Shown here piece by piece: positions 14,490 through 21,796 of a stretch of 27,638 nt of DNA. The stretch is from positions 1 to 27,638 of the forward strand of contig JBJKQL010000112.1 in NCBI GenBank assembly GCA_046705265.1, given 5' to 3'. The number at the start of each line of letters is the position of its first letter. The stretch's first letter is position 1. This DNA is from JAJYTL01 sp046705265 (GTDB taxonomy: Bacteria > Pseudomonadota > Alphaproteobacteria > Ferrovibrionales > Ferrovibrionaceae). The notes under the pieces were generated by a model. That model had not been told where the DNA came from and did not search any database. It worked only from the letters and a program-made list of their open reading frames with translations. The position numbers were made by a program, and so were the translations under genes.

Positions 14490-17273
14490 TCAGCCGCTAT
14501 TGCGCAAGCCGGCCGCGATACCGTTAATAGTACGATGGATATCGCGCGTGGTGTGCTCCGCGGTGTCGCCAGCGCGGTAGCGCCTCAACAGTTCAATCTG
14601 AACGTGGTTCAAGGGATCGATGTAGGGGAACCGGTTCCTGATCGATCGACCCAGCAGCGGATTGCCCTGCAACAGCGACTTCTGTTCCATGATATCGAGA
14701 AGTGCCGCGACCGTGGCGTGCCACTCGGCGCGCAATTGGCCGAAGATCGCATCGCGCAGCGCCGCGTCGGTGACGAGCCCGGCGTAGCGCTCCGCGATTG
14801 CGATGTCGCTCTTCGCCAGCACCATATCCATGTTGGAAAGCAGCGTGGCAAAGAACGGCCAGTCGCGGTACATCGTCCGCAACTCCGCCATGCCGTCGGC
14901 AGGATGATCGGCGAGCCATGCTCGGACCGCCGAACCAAATCCGTACCAGCCGGGCAGCATCAGGCGGCATTGCGCCCAGCTGAACACCCATGGGATCGCG
15001 CGCAGGTCGGCAATGCGCCGCGACGGTTGGCGCGACGCTGGCCGGCTGCCAAGATTGAGATTGACAATCTCGGCGATAACGGTCGCTTCCCAGAAGTATC
15101 GCTCAAAGCCCGCCGTCTCGTAGACGAGGCTGCGGTAGGCGCGATGCGCGTGTTCTGACAGTGCTTCCATGGCTGCGACGAAAGGAGCCGGCGGCACGGC
15201 GGCCGCATCCGGAAGGAGCGTCGCCTCGATCGTAGCGGCGGCAAGCGCCTCTAGATTGCGGCGTCCAACTTCCGGGTTCGAGTATTTTGCCGAGATCACC
15301 TCGCCTTGCTCGGTGATGCGGATAGCGCCGTCGACCACGCCTGCGGGTTGCGCGAGAATCGCCTCATAGCTCGGACCGCCGCCACGGCCAACCGAGCCGC
15401 CGCGGCCGTGAAAGAGCCGTAGCCGCACGCCCTGCGGTTGGCACGCTTCAACCAATGCGATTTCAGCCTTCCACAGCTCCCAGCCCGACGTGAGGTATCC
15501 GCCATCCTTGTTGCTGTCCGAGTATCCCAGCATCACCTCCTGCACCGCACCGCGGCCATCGATGAGCTGCCGATACGCGGGTAACGCTAGCAGGCATGAA
15601 ACGATCTCGCCGCATCGCCGAAGATCATCGATGGTCTCGAATAGCGGCACGACATCAAGATCAAGCTCCTTCTGTCGCGGCCGATAGAGACCGACCTCTT
15701 TGAGCAGCAGGATAACTTCCAGGACGTCGGAAGCGTTATCCGCCTTGGAGATTACGTAGTTTGAAATTGCGGCCTTACCGTAGCGTTTCTGGATCTCGGC
15801 AGCGGCACGCAGGATACCGATTTCGGCAGCGGTTTCGTCGGAATAGGGGACAGACGGCGATGTCAGAGGCCGGATGGTCGCAAGCTCGGCAAGCAGTAAG
15901 GCGATGCGTGCGCCCTCGTCAAGATCGCGATAGCCGGTTCCGGGTGCCACCGCCTCGAACAGTTCGTTGACGACCCGTTCATGAACGTCCGCATTCTGGC
16001 GTAAGTCGAGCGCGGCGAGGTGGAAACCGAATACCTGGACAGCGCGGCGCAGATCCCGCAAACGGCCGCGCGCCAGCAGTTCTGAACCATTTTCCCCCAG
16101 AGATTTGTGGAGGACGTCAAGATCGGCAACAAATTCGCTTGCTCGGCTATAGGCCCGAGCCTCACCGACCGGTGCCCGTAGGACGTGGAGGCCATTAAGC
16201 ACGCGGGCGGTAGTGGCTACACGCGCATAGATGCCGGAGATGGCGCGGCGATAAGGTTCGTGCTCGCGATGCGGCGAACGATCGGGAGAACTTTCCGCAA
16301 GCGCATTGAGATCTACCGTCGTGTGTACCAGGAAGGCGTCAAGCGACAGCTCGCGGCCGAGCTCATGCAATTCGTCCAGGTAAAAGCGCAATGTCCGATC
16401 GCTCTGCATTAAGATAGCCTGGCGTAGAACCTCGGCGGTGACAAACGGATTTCCATCGCGATCGCCGCCAATCCAACTCCCCATCCGAAGAAACGAGGGC
16501 AATGGCTCGGGTGCCGCCTCGGCGAGCTGGTCCTCGAGCGTGGCATAGAATCGTGGCACCTCGCGGAGGAAGGTGTAGTCGTAATAGGCGAGGCCGTTGA
16601 TGATCTCGTCGATCACCGCGAGACGGGTCCGGCGCAGAAGCGCCGTCTGCCACAGAGTGAGGACAACGCGCCGCAGCGCGTCTTCATTGGCGGCGGCTTC
16701 CTCTACGGTCATGGCCATCCGATCGCGTTCGGCAAGCAATGTCGCGACCTGACGCTCAAGATCCAATGTACTGCGGCGGCGCACCTCGGTCGGATGCGCC
16801 GTCAGTACCGGGCTGATCAGCGCACGCTCGAAAAACGAGTGCAGCGCTGCCGCTGGTACGCCTGCTGCTCGTATTGCGGTGATCGCATGCGCCACCGTGC
16901 CTTCGCGTGACGCAGCCGCGGCCATCGTGTGTGCCCTGGTACGGCGAATATGGTGCTGGTCCTCGGCAATATTGGCCAAGTGAGAAAAATAGGTGAACGC
17001 ACGAATGACACAGGTAGTCTCCATCGGCGTTAGCCGATTCAGCAAACCCTCAAGCTCGCGCCGGGCGGTTTCATCGGCATCGCGATGGAAGCGCACCGAG
17101 GATCGACGCACACGCTCGATGATATCGAAGACGGCCTTGCCCTCCTGAGTGCGTAGCGTCTCACCGAGAATGTGCCCCAACAGACGAATGTCGTTCCGCA
17201 GGGGGATATCTTTTCCCAGCGTCGATATTTCTCTCATTTCACCACTTGTCTCTACGGTCGTTCGACCTTGCAT
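14490..17273 (-). CDS. ppc: Phosphoenolpyruvate carboxylase
   Basis: This 927-aa cytoplasmic enzyme carboxylates PEP with bicarbonate to oxaloacetate, refilling the TCA cycle and, in serine-cycle organisms, fixing half the carbon. All signature motifs are present: VLTAHPTE (156-163, catalytic His), GSWIGGDRDGNPFV (265-278), GYSDSNKDGGY (583-593), FHGRGGSVGRGGGP (621-634) and a C-terminal end TINGIAAGLRNSG with the conserved NG. I place the start at the ATG at 17273, after GAGGGTACGGTG; the frame is open upstream for 58 more residues of unnatural composition. It lies 400 bases downstream of the oxlT terminator on the same strand, so it probably has its own promoter. Link to oxalate or C1 assimilation is inference. 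Confidence 0.96.
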   Translation of the reverse strand: MQGRTTVETSGEMREISTLGKDIPLRNDIRLLGHILGETLRTQEGKAVFDIIERVRRSSVRFHRDADETARRELEGLLNRLTPMETTCVIRAFTYFSHLANIAEDQHHIRRTRAHTMAAAASREGTVAHAITAIRAAGVPAAALHSFFERALISPVLTAHPTEVRRRSTLDLERQVATLLAERDRMAMTVEEAAANEDALRRVVLTLWQTALLRRTRLAVIDEIINGLAYYDYTFLREVPRFYATLEDQLAEAAPEPLPSFLRMGSWIGGDRDGNPFVTAEVLRQAILMQSDRTLRFYLDELHELGRELSLDAFLVHTTVDLNALAESSPDRSPHREHEPYRRAISGIYARVATTARVLNGLHVLRAPVGEARAYSRASEFVADLDVLHKSLGENGSELLARGRLRDLRRAVQVFGFHLAALDLRQNADVHERVVNELFEAVAPGTGYRDLDEGARIALLLAELATIRPLTSPSVPYSDETAAEIGILRAAAEIQKRYGKAAISNYVISKADNASDVLEVILLLKEVGLYRPRQKELDLDVVPLFETIDDLRRCGEIVSCLLALPAYRQLIDGRGAVQEVMLGYSDSNKDGGYLTSGWELWKAEIALVEACQPQGVRLRLFHGRGGSVGRGGGPSYEAILAQPAGVVDGAIRITEQGEVISAKYSNPEVGRRNLEALAAATIEATLLPDAAAVPPAPFVAAMEALSEHAHRAYRSLVYETAGFERYFWEATVIAEIVNLNLGSRPASRQPSRRIADLRAIPWVFSWAQCRLMLPGWYGFGSAVRAWLADHPADGMAELRTMYRDWPFFATLLSNMDMVLAKSDIAIAERYAGLVTDAALRDAIFGQLRAEWHATVAALLDIMEQKSLLQGNPLLGRSIRNRFPYIDPLNHVQIELLRRYRAGDTAEHTTRDIHRTINGIAAGLRNSG

Positions 17274-17685
17274 CACCGTACCCTCAATCGTAGAAGCGCT
17301 TCTCTCCGGCCATGGCGACGCGCAGATGCCATTCGACCAGAGGACGGACGTGGCAGTTCGTTCGTAGGGCGCGCGAAACCATCCAACCGAGCGAGCCTTG
17401 TTGCCTCTCTCGATATGACTGTCTTTATTTGAGCCCAGGCAGATCACGGAAAGGTCATGGAGACCATACGCTTCTCGATGATCTTGCGCAGCTTTTGTTA
17501 TCAGGTCAAAGAGAGGTCTGGACGCGATGCGCGGCTATGCCCGCGGCGCGAATGGTCCCGCCTCGTTGGAGTAATTCCTCGGGGTGGCGATGTAGTAAAG
17601 ATGCCGGGGATCATCGATAAGGCGTCAGCACAAGCTTCCGCTGTTTTGCGCTTGCGCCACGGGCGATATTAGATCTTATGGCCGA
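17274..17685. other. ppc upstream region
   Basis: About 400 bases between ppc and the oxlT terminator. No plausible gene is seen on either strand. The ppc promoter should lie here, but I could not fix its elements. Confidence 0.45.
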
Positions 17686-17730
17686 TAAAAAACTGGGCGG
17701 CGAAGCGCCTTTCGCGCTTACGCCGCCCAG
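17686..17730 (-). terminator. Strong intrinsic terminator of oxlT
   Basis: CTGGGCGGCG/CGCCGCCCAG (17693-17702 and 17721-17730) form a 10-bp stem, with an inner stem AAGCG/CGCTT extending it. On the minus strand it is followed by TTTTTT (complement of 17687-17692). It is the best terminator in the window and separates oxlT from ppc. Confidence 0.9.
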
Positions 17731-17781
17731 GGTTATTAAGCTTCAGCCTTTTTTACACAGCTTCAGCGTCCGTGCAGCCCA

Positions 17782-19089
17782 TTATTCCGCAGGGTGACCG
17801 CTTGTCATCTTGGCGACTCCCCATACCGGTGGGCTGCTCTTCAACGGAATGATGAGGAGCCCGGCGACGATCGCCATCACCGCTGCGATGCCCATTCCCG
17901 CCTGATAACCGAGCCCGCCGATCACGACGGCCGAGAGCACGCCGCCATAGATTCCGCCGGATCCTTTGGCGAGCGCGTAAAGGAACCCGTAATTCGAGCC
18001 CGCAGCGACATCTCCGAAGTAGTGCCCGATCGCGGTCGGGAACAGTGAGAACAGCGGTCCCCAGAAGAAGAAACATGCACACACCGCGATGACGAATAGG
18101 AACTCGCTGTGCGCCGCGCCGGCGATCATGGCAACAAACAGAAATACGCCGCACAGGATGTAACTCCAGATCATGGAGTTTTCAACGCCGATACGCGTGG
18201 ACAGACCGCCAAGGACGGCCCGGCCCAGCCCATTGAAAAGGGCGATGCCGCCCGCCGCCGCGGTTGCCGCCGCGGCCTTGAAGCCCAGGCTATTGGAGAA
18301 CTTGATGATCTTGGTGACCCCGGCGAGGCCCGCGCTCGATATCAGAATGAACGAGATCACCAGAATCCACATCTGCCAAGTCGAAAGCGCCTCGCCCAAC
18401 GTGAACTGATGGTCGGAGGGCCGTTTGATAGCCTTCGCCTGCGGCACCCAACCTGGCGGACGCCAGCCAGCCGGCGGGTCCTTCATGAACAGCGACGTCA
18501 CGATCACGACGCCGCCGATGATTGCGCCCATGATGTAGATCACGTGATAGAATTCCGAAACCGGAGCGGTCTTCGGAATCGCCCGAATCGGGAAAATGAA
18601 GGGCAAGGCGCCCCATGCAAAGCCTCCGGCGATAATCCCTGCGCAAAGGCCGCGCTTGTCGGGGAACCACTTGTTCGCCGTTGTCACCGAGGTGTTGTAG
18701 ACGAATCCGGCAAAAAAGCTGCCGATGCACCACAGGAAGAGAACCATGCTATAGGACGGGCCCCAAGCCGTGGCCCAGATTCCGAGGCCTGCCAATACTC
18801 CCGATATGATCGTCACGGCCTTCGGGCCGAATTTATCACGTAAAATACCACCCGGAAGCGTCCCGACCGACTCGAAGATCACGAACAGGGTGAACATCCA
18901 GCCGATCTGAACGCCTGTCCAGTGATAGTCGGCGCCAATATGACCTGCCATCGAACTCCAGGCATACTCGTAGGGGCTGATCACGGACATCTGCAGAAAG
19001 GCGCATATAAAGACAATCCATCGGCTATATCCGAGGATTTCCGTGTCGCTTTGATATCCTGTACTCGGTGCTGATTCTCTAACGGACAT
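17782..19089 (-). CDS. oxlT: Oxalate:formate antiporter-type MFS transporter
   Basis: This 435-aa, 12-helix major facilitator protein belongs to the OFA family. OxlT of Oxalobacter imports oxalate and exports formate across the cytoplasmic membrane. Features include the MFS loop GGILRDKFGPK (80-90), the OFA-like NTSVTTANKWFPDKRGLCAG (132-151), an Arg in helix 8 (NGLGRAVLGG, Arg290) and a Lys in helix 11 (LYALAKGSGGI, Lys375). They occupy the places of the Arg and Lys that bind oxalate in OxlT. The start at 19089 follows GAGGAGGAGGAGG; the frame upstream adds 28 less likely residues. A strong terminator follows. It is divergent from the GntR regulator and shares a 770-base control region with it. 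Oxalate specificity is supported by frc nearby. Confidence 0.88.
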   Translation of the reverse strand: MSVRESAPSTGYQSDTEILGYSRWIVFICAFLQMSVISPYEYAWSSMAGHIGADYHWTGVQIGWMFTLFVIFESVGTLPGGILRDKFGPKAVTIISGVLAGLGIWATAWGPSYSMVLFLWCIGSFFAGFVYNTSVTTANKWFPDKRGLCAGIIAGGFAWGALPFIFPIRAIPKTAPVSEFYHVIYIMGAIIGGVVIVTSLFMKDPPAGWRPPGWVPQAKAIKRPSDHQFTLGEALSTWQMWILVISFILISSAGLAGVTKIIKFSNSLGFKAAAATAAAGGIALFNGLGRAVLGGLSTRIGVENSMIWSYILCGVFLFVAMIAGAAHSEFLFVIAVCACFFFWGPLFSLFPTAIGHYFGDVAAGSNYGFLYALAKGSGGIYGGVLSAVVIGGLGYQAGMGIAAVMAIVAGLLIIPLKSSPPVWGVAKMTSGHPAE

Positions 19090-19278
19090 TGTTGTTTCCT
19101 CCTCCTCCTCATCGTTTCTTTGCTGAGCTGACGCCGCCAATCTGCTAGGGCGATAGGATAGATTGAGCGTCAATCGAAGCCAGCGATCCAGTCATGCATT
19201 GGCTGCGAACGATCGCGCAACCTTCCTTACCTCCCCTCAGCGTTTCGTCCACCCGCGGGGGAAGACGGGGGACTTGGT

Positions 19279-19288
19279 TGGTATACCA
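19279..19288. promoter_or_regulatory. Candidate GntR/FCD operator upstream of oxlT
   Basis: TGGTATACCA is a perfect 10-bp palindrome 190 bases before the oxlT start. It fits the TnGT-n-ACnA pattern typical of FCD-type GntR operators. Confidence 0.5.
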
Positions 19289-19583
19289 CATTTCGTGTTC
19301 TGGGGAATAGAATATTCGCGCCAGTTACCACCCTCCTCGAATCTACAGAGGCCGATTGAATTAACCGGATTGGCGCTTGGAATGAAGTGGTTGCGGGTAA
19401 AGGCGGGCGCCGTACTTGGCAGCGCCGATGGACGCGCTTGGGCACTACTCTGACCATTCTGCCGGATTTCGCTTAGACGTGTGGGCAATCTTCATCGAAA
19501 TCAGCCTAACCATGGTTAATTCGCATCCGCCATCTCGCCGCGGGCCGTTTACCTCGCAGGGTGATTGGCCGCCGGGGAGGATT

Positions 19584-19595
19584 CTTGTATACAAG
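19584..19595. promoter_or_regulatory. Candidate GntR/FCD operator upstream of gntR
   Basis: CTTGTATACAAG is a perfect 12-bp palindrome 265 bases before the gntR start, of the same TnGTATACnA form as the site before oxlT. It sits in an A/T-rich stretch followed by CATATCCT, which could serve as part of a promoter. Confidence 0.55.
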
Positions 19596-19859
19596 ACAAA
19601 CAAACTTGGCATATCCTGAACACTTCATCGTATGGCAATTGTGTCTGCAGGGTCCCATTTACTAAAGTGTTTGGCGCAGAATGGAATACGGCTGCACATC
19701 AGATTAGGTATCCCGCAGGTTTTAAGAGTGGAGTAGCGCGAAGCTTTGTAAGTCAGTGCTATCACGCCGTGTAGGAGGCTCCCGGTTGCGTGCGTTAGGG
19801 CTGGCATGGAGCAAGCGGTAAGTGACCTGACGTAGGCCTCCAAGGGGTACGAATCGCCA

Positions 19860-20549
19860 ATGACGACCCTCATGCTTAATGTTCCGCGCCTCGATACCGG
19901 CACGACCTTCCGGGATCAAGTCTATCACGCGTTGAAGCAAGCGCTGATGGAGATGAACATTTATGATCAGCGCGACGAAATTAAGCTCGATGAGCGCCAG
20001 CTCAGCGAACGGCTGGGGGTGAGCCGGACGCCGATCCGTGAGGCTTTGACCCTTCTTGAGCAGGAAGGGTTCATTCGCTTGCAACCCCGGCGGGGCATCT
20101 TTGTCGTCCGCAAGACGAAGAACGAAATCCTGGAAATGATCTATGCCTGGGCCGCCTTGGAAAGCATGGCGGCCCGCCTCACGGCGCAACATGCGGCCGA
20201 CGAAGACATCCAGCAGCTGTGGAAGCTGTTTAGGGCGTTCGACGAAGGTAGCATAACGGCGCATGTCGGCGAATATTCTGACGCCAATATCGCGTTTCAC
20301 AAGACCATCATCAGGCTCGCCGGTTCCAAGGTGCTGCAGGAAATGACCGACAATCTTTTCATTCACATGCGGGCCATTCGCAAGGTCGCGATCACACAGG
20401 ATGACCGCGCCAAACGCTCGATTGGCGAGCACAAGGCCATCATCAACGCGCTGGAACGCCGTGACGCCGAGTTGGCGGAACGGCTGGTGCGCGATCACGC
20501 GCTTGGCCTTGCCGTGCATGTCGAGAAGCATGGCGAATTTCTTGATTGA
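19860..20549 (+). CDS. GntR-family transcriptional regulator, FCD (FadR) subfamily
   Basis: A 229-aa DNA-binding protein with an N-terminal winged helix (about 20-85, with LSERLGVSRTPIREALTLLE as the helix-turn-helix and GFIRLQPRRGIFVV as the wing) and an FCD ligand domain (about 90-220). The FCD metal/ligand residues are visible: Asp and His in DANIAFHKTI, His in GEHKAIINALE, and His in RDHALG. Such proteins sense small organic acids or acyl-CoAs, usually as repressors. The start at 19860 follows AAGGGG. It lies between oxlT (divergent) and the frc operon (same strand). Two GTATAC palindromes upstream and a half match before frc make it the likely regulator of this locus. The ligand (oxalate, oxalyl-CoA, glyoxylate) is a guess. 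Confidence 0.92.
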   Translation: MTTLMLNVPRLDTGTTFRDQVYHALKQALMEMNIYDQRDEIKLDERQLSERLGVSRTPIREALTLLEQEGFIRLQPRRGIFVVRKTKNEILEMIYAWAALESMAARLTAQHAADEDIQQLWKLFRAFDEGSITAHVGEYSDANIAFHKTIIRLAGSKVLQEMTDNLFIHMRAIRKVAITQDDRAKRSIGEHKAIINALERRDAELAERLVRDHALGLAVHVEKHGEFLD

Positions 20550-21103
20550 CTGCGGCCTTGCGCTCGGTCGATGAGGCGGCAATAGGCCGGCGGCGGCGAC
20601 GAAAATGATGCCGCTTTGTCGATCCACCGGCGTCGAACACCCCCATGCCCGGTCGTATATGCCCACTCTCAGCTGACGAGCACGCCGGGCGTGAAATCTT
20701 CATATCGGCGGCTCTTGATGTTGAGTGATTGTAATGTGCGGGTGGCCTTGCGTTTGGTCGCGGCAGTGTGCGTGTTGCCTCCCGCGGATCTTCTAAGATC
20801 TCTCAACGTGAATGGTCGGAACGGAGTCGGCGTTGACCCTTCACGCCGTCATTCCGCATGTCTCGCGCGGCATGGCCCCTTGTCCGAGGCAGGCTATCTT
20901 CCGCGTCTCACGCAAAATCCTGCGAGGTGTCCGGGGCAAGCCTTCTAATTGGTGAGAGCGGGTGGCCATGCCATGACCGAGGCGGCCTCGATCGCGGCTT
21001 CGATCCAACAGTTTTCGGGGGCCTTGAGGTGATTCTTCATGCCTGATTGATCAAACCGGACCGATCAGCCGACACGTCCGAGAGCCCGCGCATTTGGAAA
21101 TTA
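20550..21103. other. Intergenic region between gntR and the frc leader
   Basis: No plus-strand gene is convincing here. A short minus-strand frame with good codon use lies at 20945-21040 and is listed separately. Confidence 0.45.
20945..21040 (-). CDS. Possible 31-aa microprotein or gene remnant
   Basis: The minus frame opens MKNHLKAPENCWIEAAIEAA and ends SVMAWPPALTN with a TAG. Nearly all third codon positions are G or C and the composition is natural, unlike surrounding chance frames. An in-frame TGA lies about 30 bases upstream, so the peptide is short unless it is the relic of a longer gene. The ribosome binding site is poor. No family is recognised. Confidence 0.3.
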   Translation of the reverse strand: MKNHLKAPENCWIEAAIEAASVMAWPPALTN

Positions 21104-21134
21104 TTGTTGCTGGTGTCCGTTGTCTGGTATACGG
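21104..21134 (+). promoter_or_regulatory. Putative frc-operon promoter with overlapping operator half-match
   Basis: TTGTTG (21104-21109) and TATACG (21128-21133) are separated by 18 bases and could be -35/-10 boxes. The -10 lies inside TGGTATACGG (21125-21134), which shares eight of ten bases with the palindrome TGGTATACCA before oxlT. Binding there would block transcription of the downstream unit. Confidence 0.4.
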
Positions 21135-21174
21135 TATTGAATAGTTGGACCTCCAAACGGTGGTGAACCTAAGT

Positions 21175-21233
21175 CGCCGTGGCGCTATAAACGGCTGAGA
21201 CGCGCTGAAACGAGTGCCACGGCGTCCTTTTTT
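21175..21233 (+). terminator. Terminator-like hairpin in the leader of the frc operon
   Basis: CGCCGTGGC/GCCACGGCG (21175-21183 and 21216-21224) form a perfect 9-bp stem, extendable by one G-U pair, around a 32-base apex. It is followed by TCCTTTTTTAC. It lies after the putative promoter and 62 bases before the first start codon, so it could be an attenuator, the end of a short leader RNA, or a simple terminator. Confidence 0.65.
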
Positions 21234-21295
21234 ACGAAGCTCCACCTTTCGCTGTTTGGAGCTAAGGACAAAAAAAGTCACAGAGGAAGATTACC

Positions 21296-21754
21296 ATGGA
21301 AGGAACGGCTGGAGCCGCCATCGCTCGGAGCGCGGTGGCCGACCAGACGATGACAACAGCCGAAGACACGCTCAAGCAAAAGGGTCGCGCCAGCAACTTC
21401 GTTTCGGGCGGTCATCTCGTCGCTAAGGCAGATGTTAAAGCAACCGCCGTGCTCATGCCGTCTTTCCGGTCCTGCGTGTCGCCGATTTATCCTGAGCGGG
21501 GTGCCTCGGCGATCAACGATTTCTTAAGCGATGACACGGCCTATGTCGGTCACAGCGATGACGTGCCGCATGGTACCTTCGCGCATGTGTTCGGCGGGTA
21601 TAGCGAAAAAGTTTGTGATGCCGAAGCGATCGCGCCGGCGCTGCGTCGGACGCGGGAAGTAGTCGCGGAGATCAATGAGTCCGCCGTCGTTACCTTATGG
21701 GTCTATCCGCGCGAGTGCGCGCCTGCAACCAAGAGCCGGACGATGTATAAATGA
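21296..21754 (+). pseudogene. Internally deleted ThDP-dependent enzyme (acetolactate synthase-like)
   Basis: The 152-residue frame joins two pieces of a thiamin-diphosphate enzyme. Residues about 30-48 read KGRASNFVSGGHLVAKADV, like the N-terminus of acetolactate synthase-type proteins (GGHLVAKALKAEGV). Residues about 95-152 read HVFGGYSEKVCDAEAIAPAL and later VTLWVYPRECAPATKSRTMYK, like their C-terminal tail, where FGGYGEKVxxPxxIxPAL is typical. The roughly 400 central residues, including the catalytic Glu and the ThDP GDG motif, are missing, so it cannot be active. The tail does not look like oxalyl-CoA decarboxylase. The frame is still open and has GAGGAAG before its ATG, so a short protein may be made. 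It ends 42 bases before frc. Confidence 0.55.
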
Positions 21755-21796
21755 ACATGTCGAAGCGAAATGAAGCGAAAGGAGATCGGTGAAAAA

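Larger units (their letters stand above)
19090..19859. promoter_or_regulatory. Shared oxlT/gntR control region
   Basis: This 770-base divergent intergenic region has no convincing gene. It contains two palindromes of the form TnGTATACnA (19279-19288 and 19584-19595), the strong ribosome binding site of oxlT at its left edge and an AAGGGG site about ten bases before gntR. Confidence 0.55.

Noticed and set aside
19722..20666. Minus-strand open frame of 314 codons
   Set aside because: It lies opposite the GntR regulator, which has clear winged-helix and FCD motifs; the antisense product shows none.
21296..21754. Reading the short frame as oxalyl-CoA decarboxylase (oxc)
   Set aside because: Its C-terminus (FGGYSEKV...RTMYK) differs from Oxc tails as I know them, and the catalytic middle is absent; an acetolactate synthase-like origin fits better.
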